From NCBI RefSeq assembly GCF_018283455.1, contig NZ_JAAMTH010000009.1, positions 99,707 to 163,706 on the forward strand: DNA of 64,000 bases. Reading direction: 5' to 3'. The position numbers and the translations under genes were made by a program. The notes beneath the pieces are model-generated. The model was given only the letters and a program-made list of their open reading frames with translations. It was not told where the DNA came from and did not search any database. Shown here in pieces: positions 57,539-64,000 of this stretch (positions are counted from its first letter, which is position 1; each line of letters opens with the position of its first letter). This DNA is from Planococcus sp. MSAK28401. GTDB lineage: Bacteria; Bacillota; Bacilli; Bacillales_A; Planococcaceae.

Positions 57539-58264
57539 TTACTCTGTTACATTTATCACAAACGGATAGACATATACATTTCCTTCAAACTTAAATTCAC
57601 TCCATACTTTGTAGTGACCAGGCTGGTGAAAAATGGTTTCAAACACAGTATTGTCATCGAATGACGGGTGAACGTGTATAAACTGCTCTCCTTTTTCATC
57701 TAAAATTACAACATGTCCCAGGGGCCCTAAGTAAGGTTCAGGTGTACTATCCTTCGTATCGTACGTGAATACTGTAGGATGGTGAGCTTTCAGTGAGTCG
57801 ACAGATAGCTCTACTGTATGACCATCAATGGTTTTTCTGAATTCTGTGTCTACTTCAAGGGCTGGCAGCTCAGATGTGACTTGATGATGACCTACATGAA
57901 GATGAACAGGAGTGGCTTGATATGCCAATCCTTTTGGTTGGATGTCCACAAAAAGCTTATACATGCCTGATGCTAATTGAATATCATATTCAAATTTACC
58001 TTTGTCTGTTTGAACAGGATGGAGGTGTTTGTATTCACTCAAGTCCTCACTTACCACAATCAGATGCAAGTCTTTTTCATGACTGACTTCTAATTCGGGT
58101 GCTTTTTGATTTTTATCTTGTAACTCTATAAAGAGTTTTCCATTCTCATATGCAGCATTTACAAACACTTCGTTTTCGGTCGATTTTGAATGGTTGTGAT
58201 GGTGTTCATGATTTTTCAATTCCAACATTCCTTTTTTTAGATTTTTGTTAATTAGACTTATCAT
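57539..58264 (-). CDS. His-rich copper-locus protein, 241 aa
   Basis: A His-rich N-terminus (Glu-His-His-His-Asn-His) is followed by two beta-rich domains with Tyr-Lys-His-Leu-His-Pro-Val and Gln-Phe-Ile-His-Val-His-Pro-Ser motifs and Gly-Met-Tyr-Lys-Leu-Phe-Val. No signal peptide is visible. The start is uncertain, because the ATG at 58264 lacks a ribosome site and later TTG codons follow AAAGGA. Similar proteins occur beside copper genes in Bacillales; metal binding is inferred from the histidines. It lies between copZ2 and the MATE gene. Confidence 0.65.
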   Translation of the reverse strand: MISLINKNLKKGMLELKNHEHHHNHSKSTENEVFVNAAYENGKLFIELQDKNQKAPELEVSHEKDLHLIVVSEDLSEYKHLHPVQTDKGKFEYDIQLASGMYKLFVDIQPKGLAYQATPVHLHVGHHQVTSELPALEVDTEFRKTIDGHTVELSVDSLKAHHPTVFTYDTKDSTPEPYLGPLGHVVILDEKGEQFIHVHPSFDDNTVFETIFHQPGHYKVWSEFKFEGNVYVYPFVINVTE

Positions 58265-58326
58265 TCAATGTGTTTTCATCTTATTCTCGATTAAATTTTG
58301 TCTCGATCTAAAAACGCTAAACCTGC

Positions 58327-58569
58327 TTATTTGCAGCAGGAACAACCTATTTCGTTCTTTGTATCAGCAACTTTATATCCAGTTTCTTGAATAGCCGCTT
58401 TAATTTCGTCCAAAGTAACTTGTTCTTCTTGAAAAGATACATCCACTTGGCCGTCAGAAAGTTTAACTTTTACAGTATCTACACCAGTGAGTTTTCCTAC
58501 TTGACCTTCAATCTTATTTATACATGAACTACATGACATACCGACTACATTTAATGTTGTTTCTTTCAT
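58327..58569 (-). CDS. copZ: Copper chaperone CopZ-like, with extra C-terminal cysteines
   Basis: 80 aa, a single HMA domain with Gly-Met-Ser-Cys-Ser-Ser-Cys (residues 10-16) and a C-terminal Gly-Cys-Ser-Cys-Cys-Lys tail not usual in CopZ. It binds Cu(I) and delivers it to CopA. AGGAGGAAT precedes the ATG. It is separated from the main cop operon by a 138-bp gap containing its own likely promoter (TTGCAC, 17 bases, GGTATA). Confidence 0.85.
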   Translation of the reverse strand: MKETTLNVVGMSCSSCINKIEGQVGKLTGVDTVKVKLSDGQVDVSFQEEQVTLDEIKAAIQETGYKVADTKNEIGCSCCK

Positions 58570-58707
58570 CGCTTATTCCTCCTAATTTTCATTACTATAC
58601 CCGAGTATTGTATATTTCGTGCAAAAATTAAAATCTTCACCTCCTTAACTAATCGATCTGCAATCAGAGGTAATTGTTAACGGACAAAATTCTTTAACTA
58701 GGCAGTA

Positions 58708-58998
58708 CTAGGCTTTATCAATCGAATTCAAGAGTTTAAGAATAACTTTTTTATTGGCCTCAAATCCAATGAAAGATTCGACTAGTTTCTTTTTGCCTAA
58801 TATCCCTTTTTTATAAAATGCGAACAAAGGGACAATTCTATTCCCGGAGATTTCAATCATCTCCTGTTCAAGACTCAAATCCTTTGCAACATCTTTTCCG
58901 TGATAGGAAATTGCGTGGGACGCTAAATAGGTTTTAGCATCTTGGCAATCTGAACACGTGGGACGTGTATATAATACAAGTTCCAAATTGTTTGTCAT
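58708..58998 (-). CDS. Glutaredoxin-like protein
   Basis: 96 aa. Val-Leu-Tyr-Thr-Arg-Pro-Thr-Cys-Ser-Asp-Cys (8-18) is a glutaredoxin active site, and Gly-Asn-Arg-Ile-Val-Pro-Leu-Phe carries the cis-Pro. A Lys-rich insertion follows. It starts 16 bases after copA and so is co-transcribed. It probably reduces Cys-rich copper proteins or disulfides formed during copper stress. GGAGAGC precedes the ATG. Confidence 0.82.
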   Translation of the reverse strand: MTNNLELVLYTRPTCSDCQDAKTYLASHAISYHGKDVAKDLSLEQEMIEISGNRIVPLFAFYKKGILGKKKLVESFIGFEANKKVILKLLNSIDKA

Positions 58999-59014
58999 GT
59001 CAAGCTCTCCTTTA

Positions 59015-61477
59015 CTATGCTAACGAAGGTTTAAAACGTTTCAATCGCAGCGCATTTACTAAGACAGAAACAGAGCTTAGACTCATTGCAGCCCCCGCAA
59101 GCATTGGATTTAATAACGGTCCTCCCACCAAGTAGATAACACCCATTGCGAATGGAATCCCCATTACGTTATAAGCGAAAGCCCAGAAAAGATTTTGTTT
59201 AATGTTTCGGATTGTCGATTTACTCAATTCTACTGCGGTCGGTACATCCATCAAATCACTTCTCATCAGAACAATGTCTGCTGACTCGATAGCGACGTCT
59301 GTTCCCGATCCGATTGCAATTCCAATATCCGCTTGTGCTAAGGCAGGGGCATCGTTGATTCCGTCTCCAACCATCGCCACTTTCTTGCCTTCTGCTTGTA
59401 GTTTTTTCACTTCATTCGCTTTATCTTCCGGCAACACTTCACTGAGGACACGGTCAATTCCAACCTGTTTTGCAATTGCCATGGCTGTTCCTTTGTTGTC
59501 CCCCGTTATCATAGCTACCTCAATGCCCATTTTCTGAAGCTTTTCAATTGCTTTCCTGCTGTTTTCTTTCACTGTATCTGCCACAGCGATAATCCCAGCA
59601 ATCTGATTATCGATTGCTACATACATAGGTGTCTTACCTTGTTGCGCCAGTTTATCAGATACTTCTTCCAGCGCAGTTAGAGAGATGTTCTGTTTCACCA
59701 TCAGTTTCCGGTTCCCCGCAAGCAATCTCTTTCCATCAACCATGACTTCAATTCCGTGTCCAGGAATGGCTTCGAAATTACCGAGGCTCATCATCTTCAT
59801 TTTCTTCTCTTCCGCAGCCCTTACAATCGCTTCGCCTAGTGGATGCTCAGAACCTTTTTCAGCAGATGCTGTTAACTGAAGAAGGGTTTCTTCGTTGTTG
59901 CCATTGACAGTGATAATGTCTGTGACTTTTGGCTTTCCTTCGGTAATCGTGCCTGTCTTGTCAAAAACGATGGTTTGAATTTTATGAGTGGTTTCCAGTG
60001 CTCCTCCACTCTTGATCAGTACACCGTTCTCAGCCCCTTTTCCTGTTCCTACCATGATTGCAGTAGGCGTAGCAAGCCCCAATGCACATGGGCACGCAAT
60101 CACAAGGACCGAGATGGTAATTGTCAATGCGAATAGTCCTGTTTGTCCACCGAAGTACCAAGCCAATCCAGAAAGTATGGCAATGACGATGACGATGGGT
60201 ACGAAATAGCCGGAAATAATATCCGCTAATTTGGCAATAGGAGCCCTTGAACCTTGTGCATCCTCGACTAATTTAATGATTTGGGATAATGCAGTGTCCT
60301 TCCCTACTTTTGTCGCGCGGTATTGAATAGTTCCATTCTTATTGAAACTTGCTCCGATGATATTTGACCCTACATTTTTTTCAACCGGAATACTTTCCCC
60401 GGTCAACATCGATTCATCAACAGAAGTGAGACCTTGAACGACAACTCCATCTACAGGAATCTTTTCTCCTGGTTTTACAATAATCGTATCACCAACGACT
60501 ACTTCATCTATAGAGATTTCAACTTCTTGTCCGCTTCGAATGACTCTTGCCGTTTTTGGGGCTAAGCCCATAAGCTTTTCAATAGCTTCTGAAGTTTTCC
60601 CCATTGAGCTAACTTCCAGATATTTACCTAATGTGATTAGCGTCAATATGACCGCAGCTGACTCATAATAAAGATTATTCACATATCCGCTAGAGCCCAT
60701 CGAGATAGCGGCTGTAGCACCTAAACTATAAAGGAACGCAGCACTAGTTCCCAAAGCCACTAAGGAATCCATGTTCGGATGTCCTCTAAATAATGTTTTA
60801 AATCCGACAGAGTAGAACTTCCATCCGAATAGTATGACTGGAATGGTTAGAATCAATTGCAACAGAGAAAACGTCAGCGGATTCATCATCGGGTCTATAA
60901 ACATTGGCAAGGGCAGGTTTATCATATGCCCCATTGAAATGTACAACAACGGTACTGTGAAGATTGCCGATCCAATGAAACGGTTCCACATCGATCGGAC
61001 TTTTTTTAACTTCTTCTCTTTTTCGGATTCTTGGCTGTCGGCCGGTCCACTGTCTTCTTTTGCTTCATACCCAGCGTTGGCTACTGCCTGTGTAATATCA
61101 GAGACAGTTACAAGAACGGGGTCATATTTGACCACCAGCTTTTCTGTCGCTAAATTCACATTCGACTCCAGTACACCTGCTAGCTTCCTTGTAGCTTTCT
61201 CTATCGTCTGTACACACGATGCACAAGTCATACCAGTGACTGCAAATGTTTTCTGTTCCGTGTCTGTAGAAGCTTTGTAACCTACTTTTTCAACTGTGTT
61301 CTGAATATCTTGGGGCGAAACCATGTTTTCATCGTAGCTGATTGTCAACTTGTTGGTTGCAAGATTAACTGTTGACTCGACAATTCCTGGCAACTTCTTA
61401 GTCGCCTTTTCGATCGTCTGTACACACGATGCACAAGTCATGCCTTCCACTGCAAACGTCTTACTTTCCATTTCCAC
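59015..61477 (-). CDS. copA: Copper-exporting P-type ATPase CopA
   Basis: 820 aa. Two N-terminal HMA domains each carry Gly-Met-Thr-Cys-Ala-Ser-Cys (Cys15/18 and Cys85/88). Eight membrane helices include the Cys-Pro-Cys-Ala-Leu-Gly transport motif near residue 460. Asp-Lys-Thr-Gly-Thr (phosphorylation) lies near 505, Ser-Glu-His-Pro-Leu-Gly marks the nucleotide domain, and Gly-Asp-Gly-Ile-Asn-Asp the hinge. It pumps Cu(I) out of the cell. It follows copZ by 11 bases and is followed by the glutaredoxin gene, under CopY control. Confidence 0.97.
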   Translation of the reverse strand: MEMESKTFAVEGMTCASCVQTIEKATKKLPGIVESTVNLATNKLTISYDENMVSPQDIQNTVEKVGYKASTDTEQKTFAVTGMTCASCVQTIEKATRKLAGVLESNVNLATEKLVVKYDPVLVTVSDITQAVANAGYEAKEDSGPADSQESEKEKKLKKVRSMWNRFIGSAIFTVPLLYISMGHMINLPLPMFIDPMMNPLTFSLLQLILTIPVILFGWKFYSVGFKTLFRGHPNMDSLVALGTSAAFLYSLGATAAISMGSSGYVNNLYYESAAVILTLITLGKYLEVSSMGKTSEAIEKLMGLAPKTARVIRSGQEVEISIDEVVVGDTIIVKPGEKIPVDGVVVQGLTSVDESMLTGESIPVEKNVGSNIIGASFNKNGTIQYRATKVGKDTALSQIIKLVEDAQGSRAPIAKLADIISGYFVPIVIVIAILSGLAWYFGGQTGLFALTITISVLVIACPCALGLATPTAIMVGTGKGAENGVLIKSGGALETTHKIQTIVFDKTGTITEGKPKVTDIITVNGNNEETLLQLTASAEKGSEHPLGEAIVRAAEEKKMKMMSLGNFEAIPGHGIEVMVDGKRLLAGNRKLMVKQNISLTALEEVSDKLAQQGKTPMYVAIDNQIAGIIAVADTVKENSRKAIEKLQKMGIEVAMITGDNKGTAMAIAKQVGIDRVLSEVLPEDKANEVKKLQAEGKKVAMVGDGINDAPALAQADIGIAIGSGTDVAIESADIVLMRSDLMDVPTAVELSKSTIRNIKQNLFWAFAYNVMGIPFAMGVIYLVGGPLLNPMLAGAAMSLSSVSVLVNALRLKRFKPSLA

Positions 61478-61488
61478 AAACCTCCATC

Positions 61489-61704
61489 CTATTTGGCTGA
61501 TTCAAGCTCATAGCCAGCATCCTCCACAGCTTTTGAAAAATCATCATAATTTCGTATCGCTTCATCATATTTCACTTTAGCAGTACCTTTTTGCAAATTG
61601 ACCTTTGCACTCTTGACCCCTTCAAGATTTTGAAGTGCCCCCTCAATCTTATTAACACAGTGAGCGCAGGTCATCCCTTTAATAGTTAAAATGGTTTTTT
61701 TCAT
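61489..61704 (-). CDS. copZ: Copper chaperone CopZ
   Basis: 71 aa, a standard CopZ/HMA domain with Gly-Met-Thr-Cys-Ala-His-Cys (residues 9-15) and the ferredoxin-like beta-alpha-beta-beta-alpha-beta pattern. It passes Cu(I) to CopA and to CopY. It lies between copY (27 bases upstream) and copA (11 bases downstream). GGGAGGTGTAAGTAATG marks the start. Confidence 0.93.
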   Translation of the reverse strand: MKKTILTIKGMTCAHCVNKIEGALQNLEGVKSAKVNLQKGTAKVKYDEAIRNYDDFSKAVEDAGYELESAK

Positions 61705-61731
61705 TACTTACACCTCCCGTTTCCAGTTTAT

Positions 61732-62196
61732 TTATGAACAATGTTGCGATGAACAATAATGATCTTGACACTTACATTGTCCAGGTACACAGTTGCATGG
61801 AATATCTTCCACTGCTTCAGATTCTTTCTGGAGTAAGATTTCCTTAAGATTTTCAATGTCGCGGACACTCAATGTGGCCTGCGCAATCATATTACCAATT
61901 GTATTTCCAACATCTCTATTGCAGATATGATCAAGTAAATTGTAAAAAGTTTCTCTAATCATGTCCCCTTCTTCGACGGCAGCGGAATAGATAAATTTTT
62001 TACCTTCGGCTTCAGTAGTTAGCATTCCTTTCTTTACTAGTCTTCCGATGAAGGTCTTGGTCGTAGCGGGCTTCCAACTTTTTTTCTTTTCAAGGACGTC
62101 AATAATATATTTACTAGTCGCATTGTCCTGTGCCCAGACTACCCGCATTACTTCCCACTCGGCATCTGTGATATTTGTTTCTATTTGTTCGTTCAT
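61732..62196 (-). CDS. copY: CopY-type copper-responsive repressor
   Basis: 154 aa of the BlaI/CopY family. The N-terminal winged helix has Ile-Thr-Asp-Ala-Glu-Trp-Glu-Val-Met-Arg-Val-Val-Trp and Lys-Pro-Ala-Thr-Thr-Lys-Thr. The C-terminus has Cys-Asn-Cys-x4-Cys-Lys-Cys, the exact CopY metal cluster, then a further Cys/His tail (Cys-Gln-Asp-His-Tyr-Cys). Zn-CopY represses and Cu(I) displaces Zn to release DNA. Cop boxes of the TACAnnTGTA type lie at 62334-62343 and 62359-62368, upstream of the tRNA gene that precedes copY, and at the thioredoxin promoter. Confidence 0.95.
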   Translation of the reverse strand: MNEQIETNITDAEWEVMRVVWAQDNATSKYIIDVLEKKKSWKPATTKTFIGRLVKKGMLTTEAEGKKFIYSAAVEEGDMIRETFYNLLDHICNRDVGNTIGNMIAQATLSVRDIENLKEILLQKESEAVEDIPCNCVPGQCKCQDHYCSSQHCS

Positions 62197-62249
62197 TCCA
62201 ATACGCCTCCTTAAGTTCTAATTTGCAAAACCATAAAGTTGTGATGAAA

Positions 62250-62319
62250 GGCGGTAACCGGATTTGAACCGATGATCGAGGTGTTGCAGACCTCTGCCTT
62301 ACCCCTTGGCTATACCGCC
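62250..62319 (-). tRNA. tRNA-Cys (anticodon GCA)
   Basis: Read leftward: acceptor GGCGGTA pairs with TACCGCC, D-stem GCC/GGC, anticodon stem GAGGT/ACCTC with loop CTGCAAC, and T-arm with TTCAAAT loop. The CCA end is not encoded. Sequence closely follows bacterial tRNA-Cys. It lies about 29 bases after the predicted start of the CopY-controlled promoter and 54 bases before copY, in the same direction. It should therefore be made from the copper-inducible transcript. Confidence 0.95.
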
Positions 62320-62333
62320 ATATATATTATGTT

Positions 62334-62383
62334 TACAAATGTAATCTTAAATTTAGTTTACATTTGTAAACACATTTTGTCAA
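62334..62383 (-). promoter_or_regulatory. CopY-controlled promoter of the tRNA-Cys/cop operon
   Basis: Read leftward: TTGACA (62383-62378), 17 bases, TAAACT (62360-62355). Two perfect cop boxes fit TACAnnTGTA, at 62359-62368 (overlapping the -10) and 62334-62343 (downstream of the start). No other promoter is visible between the tRNA and copY. Confidence 0.8.
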
Positions 62384-62407
62384 CCATTATGTTTTCGCTG
62401 TCGTTAC

Positions 62408-62725
62408 TTACAGATTTTTATGGATGAACTCCAAAATTGCCTTCTCAGAAGGTTCCGGCGCTGTCACTCTATCCACTTCTTTTCCTTTTTTTAATAAAAT
62501 CAAAGTGGGTATACTCATAACTCCATAAGTTTGTTGAGCAAAATCCAGGTTTCTATCTACATCAACATCGTAAAAAATAACCTCTCGATTTTCGTCAGCC
62601 AAATGTTCGATGACTGGAGCAAGCTGTTTGCACCCTGGACACCAGTCAGCCGTGAACTTCAATATCACTGGTTTCTCTTCATTTTTAATTTCTTCTAATT
62701 GAGCTATTTGAAAATTATTTATCAT
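62408..62725 (-). CDS. Thioredoxin-family protein in copper regulon
   Basis: 105 aa with Phe-Thr-Ala-Asp-Trp-Cys-Pro-Gly-Cys-Lys (active site Cys-Pro-Gly-Cys; classical thioredoxin has Cys-Gly-Pro-Cys) and the cis-Pro motif Ser-Ile-Pro-Thr-Leu. No signal peptide, so cytoplasmic. Its promoter has two cop-like boxes in the same arrangement as the tRNA-Cys/copY promoter. It thus should be copper-induced and may keep Cys-rich copper proteins reduced. AGGAGGTG precedes the ATG. Confidence 0.9.
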   Translation of the reverse strand: MINNFQIAQLEEIKNEEKPVILKFTADWCPGCKQLAPVIEHLADENREVIFYDVDVDRNLDFAQQTYGVMSIPTLILLKKGKEVDRVTAPEPSEKAILEFIHKNL

Positions 62726-62752
62726 ACTTTGTCACCTCCTGAAATTATCGTC

Positions 62753-62800
62753 TACAACTGTAGATAACAATAGATTACAAACGTAAACGTTATTTGTCAA
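62753..62800 (-). promoter_or_regulatory. Cop-box promoter of the thioredoxin gene
   Basis: Read leftward: TTGACA (62800-62795), 17 bases, TAATCT (62777-62772). A near-perfect cop box, TACAAACGTA (62776-62785), overlaps the -10, and a perfect one, TACAACTGTA (62753-62762), is downstream. The geometry matches the promoter at 62334-62383. Confidence 0.75.
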
Positions 62801-62975
62801 CCTTTTTATATTTCCTTTCGAAAAAAATACATTAGAAAATCGGAAACCCATCTGTTTACATACAAATAAACTAAATTGTGCATTTTTCGTGGAGTTTCGG
62901 AGATTAAGTTTAATTACAAAACAAACGGGAAGAAGAAGAACTGAACCACTACATTAAAAAATGGAGGTTTTACAC

Positions 62976-63308
62976 ATGGCACATAATCAGTACCCAGAGT
63001 TAATTCAGGCTTTACATGATTGCGCAGCAGAATGTAATCATTGTTTTGACGCTTGTCTTCAAGAAGAAGACGTAAAAATGATGGTCGATTGCATCCGACT
63101 AGACCGTGAATGCGCGGAGATTTGCGCATTTTTAGAACATGCGATTACACGGAATTCTCCTTTTATTGCTGAGCTGGCTGCGGTTTGTGCAAAAATTTGT
63201 GAAGCATGCGGAGATGAATGCGCGAAGCATGCTGAACACCATGAACACTGCAAACGCTGTGCGGAAGCTTGTCGCAAATGCGCAGAAGCTTGCCGAAGCA
63301 TCGCATAA
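62976..63308 (+). CDS. Four-helix-bundle copper-storage-like protein (DUF326/Csp3-like)
   Basis: 110 aa from the ATG at 62976, seven bases after GGAGGT; the ATG at 62961 overlaps that site. It carries about thirteen cysteines in Cys-x2-Cys and Cys-x3-Cys spacing along predicted helices: Cys-Ala-Ala-Glu-Cys-Asn-His-Cys, Cys-Ala-Lys-Ile-Cys-Glu-Ala-Cys, and Cys-Lys-Arg-Cys-Ala-Glu-Ala-Cys-Arg-Lys-Cys. This matches the Csp copper-storage proteins, where Cys side chains line a four-helix bundle and bind many Cu(I) ions. With no signal peptide it is the cytosolic (Csp3) type. I see no clear cop box. Confidence 0.88.
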   Translation: MAHNQYPELIQALHDCAAECNHCFDACLQEEDVKMMVDCIRLDRECAEICAFLEHAITRNSPFIAELAAVCAKICEACGDECAKHAEHHEHCKRCAEACRKCAEACRSIA

Positions 63309-63348
63309 TTTCACGAAAAAACCCACCGGAAACCTATTTTGAACTGAA

Positions 63349-63395
63349 CCCCAAATGGTAGACACTTTAAAAGTGCCCCCCATTTGGGGTTTTTT
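63349..63395 (+). terminator. Terminator at the IS left end
   Basis: CCCCAAATGG (63349-63358) pairs with CCATTTGGGG (63380-63389), with an inner CACTTT/AAAGTG stem and a following T run. It would block read-in transcription to the transposase and also ends the copper-storage gene. Confidence 0.8.
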
Positions 63396-63449
63396 CTGTT
63401 TTCAGACCCCGGTATACTGAACATATCTATTGGAACGGGAGAGGTTATT

Positions 63450-63875
63450 ATGAGTAAAATCATCTTTAACGAATATCAACGGCGCACATTGGAAGCGAAT
63501 CCGAATGTCAAAACGGTTTCGGATCGAACGATTCAATACACACCTGAATTTAAGGTGAAAGCCGTTAACGAAAACTTGCAAGGCAAAGGACCGGCGCAAA
63601 TTTTTGCCGAAAACGGTTTTGACCTGACGGTAATTGGATCGGACAAACCGAAAGAGACATTAAAACGTTGGCGGAAAACGTTCCGACTTTACGGCGAAGA
63701 AGGGTTTTGGGAAGAACGTCGTGGAAAAGGCAGTACCGGCCGCCCTTCTACTCAAGAGCTCTCTGCCGAGAAAAAGTTGGAGAAGGCGGAAGCGCGCATT
63801 AAATACCTGGAAGCCGAAAACGAGTTGCTAAAAAAGCTCGAGGCACTCGAGAGGCAGGCGAAGAAACGCAGCTGA
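63450..63875 (+). CDS. IS3-family transposase OrfA
   Basis: 141 aa from the ATG at 63450 (GGGAGAGG upstream). The helix-turn-helix part contains Tyr-Thr-Pro-Glu-Phe-Lys-Val-Lys-Ala-Val and Leu-Lys-Arg-Trp-Arg-Lys-Thr-Phe. A C-terminal leucine zipper (Glu-Ala-Arg-Ile-Lys-Tyr-Leu-Glu-Ala-Glu-Asn-Glu-Leu-Leu-Lys-Lys) follows. It binds the IS ends. The slippery heptamer A-AAA-AAG at 63830-63836 allows -1 frameshifting into orfB to make the OrfAB transposase. Confidence 0.9.
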   Translation: MSKIIFNEYQRRTLEANPNVKTVSDRTIQYTPEFKVKAVNENLQGKGPAQIFAENGFDLTVIGSDKPKETLKRWRKTFRLYGEEGFWEERRGKGSTGRPSTQELSAEKKLEKAEARIKYLEAENELLKKLEALERQAKKRS

Positions 63876-64000
63876 CCCCAGCGGAAAAGTTCGAAGCGAT
63901 CAATGCGGTGGTCCGGAAATGCCAACTGAAGAATTTGGTGGAGGCCCTATGCCAGACAGCGGGCGTCAGTCGAAGTGGCTACTACGCTTGGTTGGAGAAA
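63836..64000 (+). CDS. IS3-family transposase OrfB, N-terminal part (cut by window end)
   Basis: In the -1 frame after the slip site the sequence reads Leu-Thr-Pro-Ala-Glu-Lys-Phe-Glu-Ala-Ile-Asn, then Leu-Val-Glu-Ala-Leu-Cys-Gln-Thr-Ala-Gly-Val-Ser-Arg-Ser-Gly-Tyr-Tyr-Ala-Trp. This is the usual start of IS150-type OrfB ahead of the DDE domain, and it is open to base 64000. The start given is where the frameshifted frame begins. Confidence 0.85.

Larger units (their letters stand above)
63340..64000 (+). mobile_element. IS3-family insertion sequence (left part, truncated by window)
   Basis: The left end is probably near 63340, with TGAACTGAACCCCAAATGG, a terminus style seen in IS150-group elements. 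It is followed by an inward-protecting terminator, orfA and the start of orfB in the -1 frame. The right end and target duplication lie outside the window. Confidence 0.8.

Noticed and set aside
58570..58640. ATACCCGAGTATTGTATA upstream of the second copZ as a CsoR site
   Set aside because: Only one half resembles the CsoR consensus and no csoR gene is present.
62250..62319. tRNA-Cys gene as an integration (att) site
   Set aside because: No duplicated tRNA 3' end is visible within the window and the only tyrosine recombinase is 30 kb away; promoter layout favours co-expression with copY. It cannot be excluded without the rest of the element.
1..64000. CRISPR array
   Set aside because: No regularly spaced identical short repeats were seen; the only regular repeats are the coding repeats at 21270-22720.

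Overview
The window looks like part of a large conjugative plasmid, or an integrated conjugative element, of a Gram-positive Bacillales host, most likely a Planococcaceae relative (Planococcus/Sporosarcina type). The reasons are strong AGGAGG-type ribosome sites, a Gram-positive type IV secretion cluster, AbrB, YolD, RsbR-type STAS and XerS-type proteins, and Bacillus-like copper genes. This is inference from gene content; there is no rRNA or housekeeping marker. No relaxase, coupling protein or replication initiator was recognised, so the element must continue outside the window.

Layout. 1-1400: end of a rightward operon of unknown function. 1418-7332 (minus strand): a maintenance and recombination module. 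It has an E1-like (ThiF) protein, a JAB/JAMM protease and an E2-like protein (a PRTRC-like ubiquitin-pathway trio), two unknown genes, a DNA sliding clamp and a Rad52-family annealing protein. 7400-10810: a CpaE/ParA-like protein with a degenerate nucleotide site, a DUF4258 protein and a Toprim primase-like protein. 11197-15519: an AT-rich insert with an HSP90-like ATPase and an AlbA-TIR protein, a candidate antiphage system. 15757-27044: type IV secretion operon (pilin, PrgI, TraD-like, VirB4, VirB6-like with internal repeats, transglycosylase/M23 hydrolase). 27082-35240: membrane protein, two AbrB regulators, EVE-like, GIY-YIG, XerS recombinase and a nuclease pair. 35377-40928: small plasmid genes, radC, a LexA-controlled YolD gene. 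41200-51231: a patchwork of paralogous small genes, two STAS proteins, two intact and one broken DUF2294 gene and a broken sigma-factor gene. 51959-63308: metal resistance (CzrA/CzcD, CueP, multicopper oxidase, MATE, the copYZA cluster, thioredoxin, copper-storage-like protein). 63340-64000: the left part of an IS3-family element that runs off the end.

The most interesting signals are these. (1) A ~100-nt structured leader is present three times, upstream of the rad52-like, DUF4258 and radC genes. (2) A tRNA-Cys gene lies inside the CopY-controlled promoter/leader of the copper operon, so it should be copper-inducible. (3) The E1/E2/JAMM operon is joined to DNA-maintenance genes. (4) The HSP90-like/AlbA-TIR pair. 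(5) Intrinsic terminators sit repeatedly inside 5' leaders and between co-oriented genes, which suggests attenuation or antitermination as a general control mode of this element.
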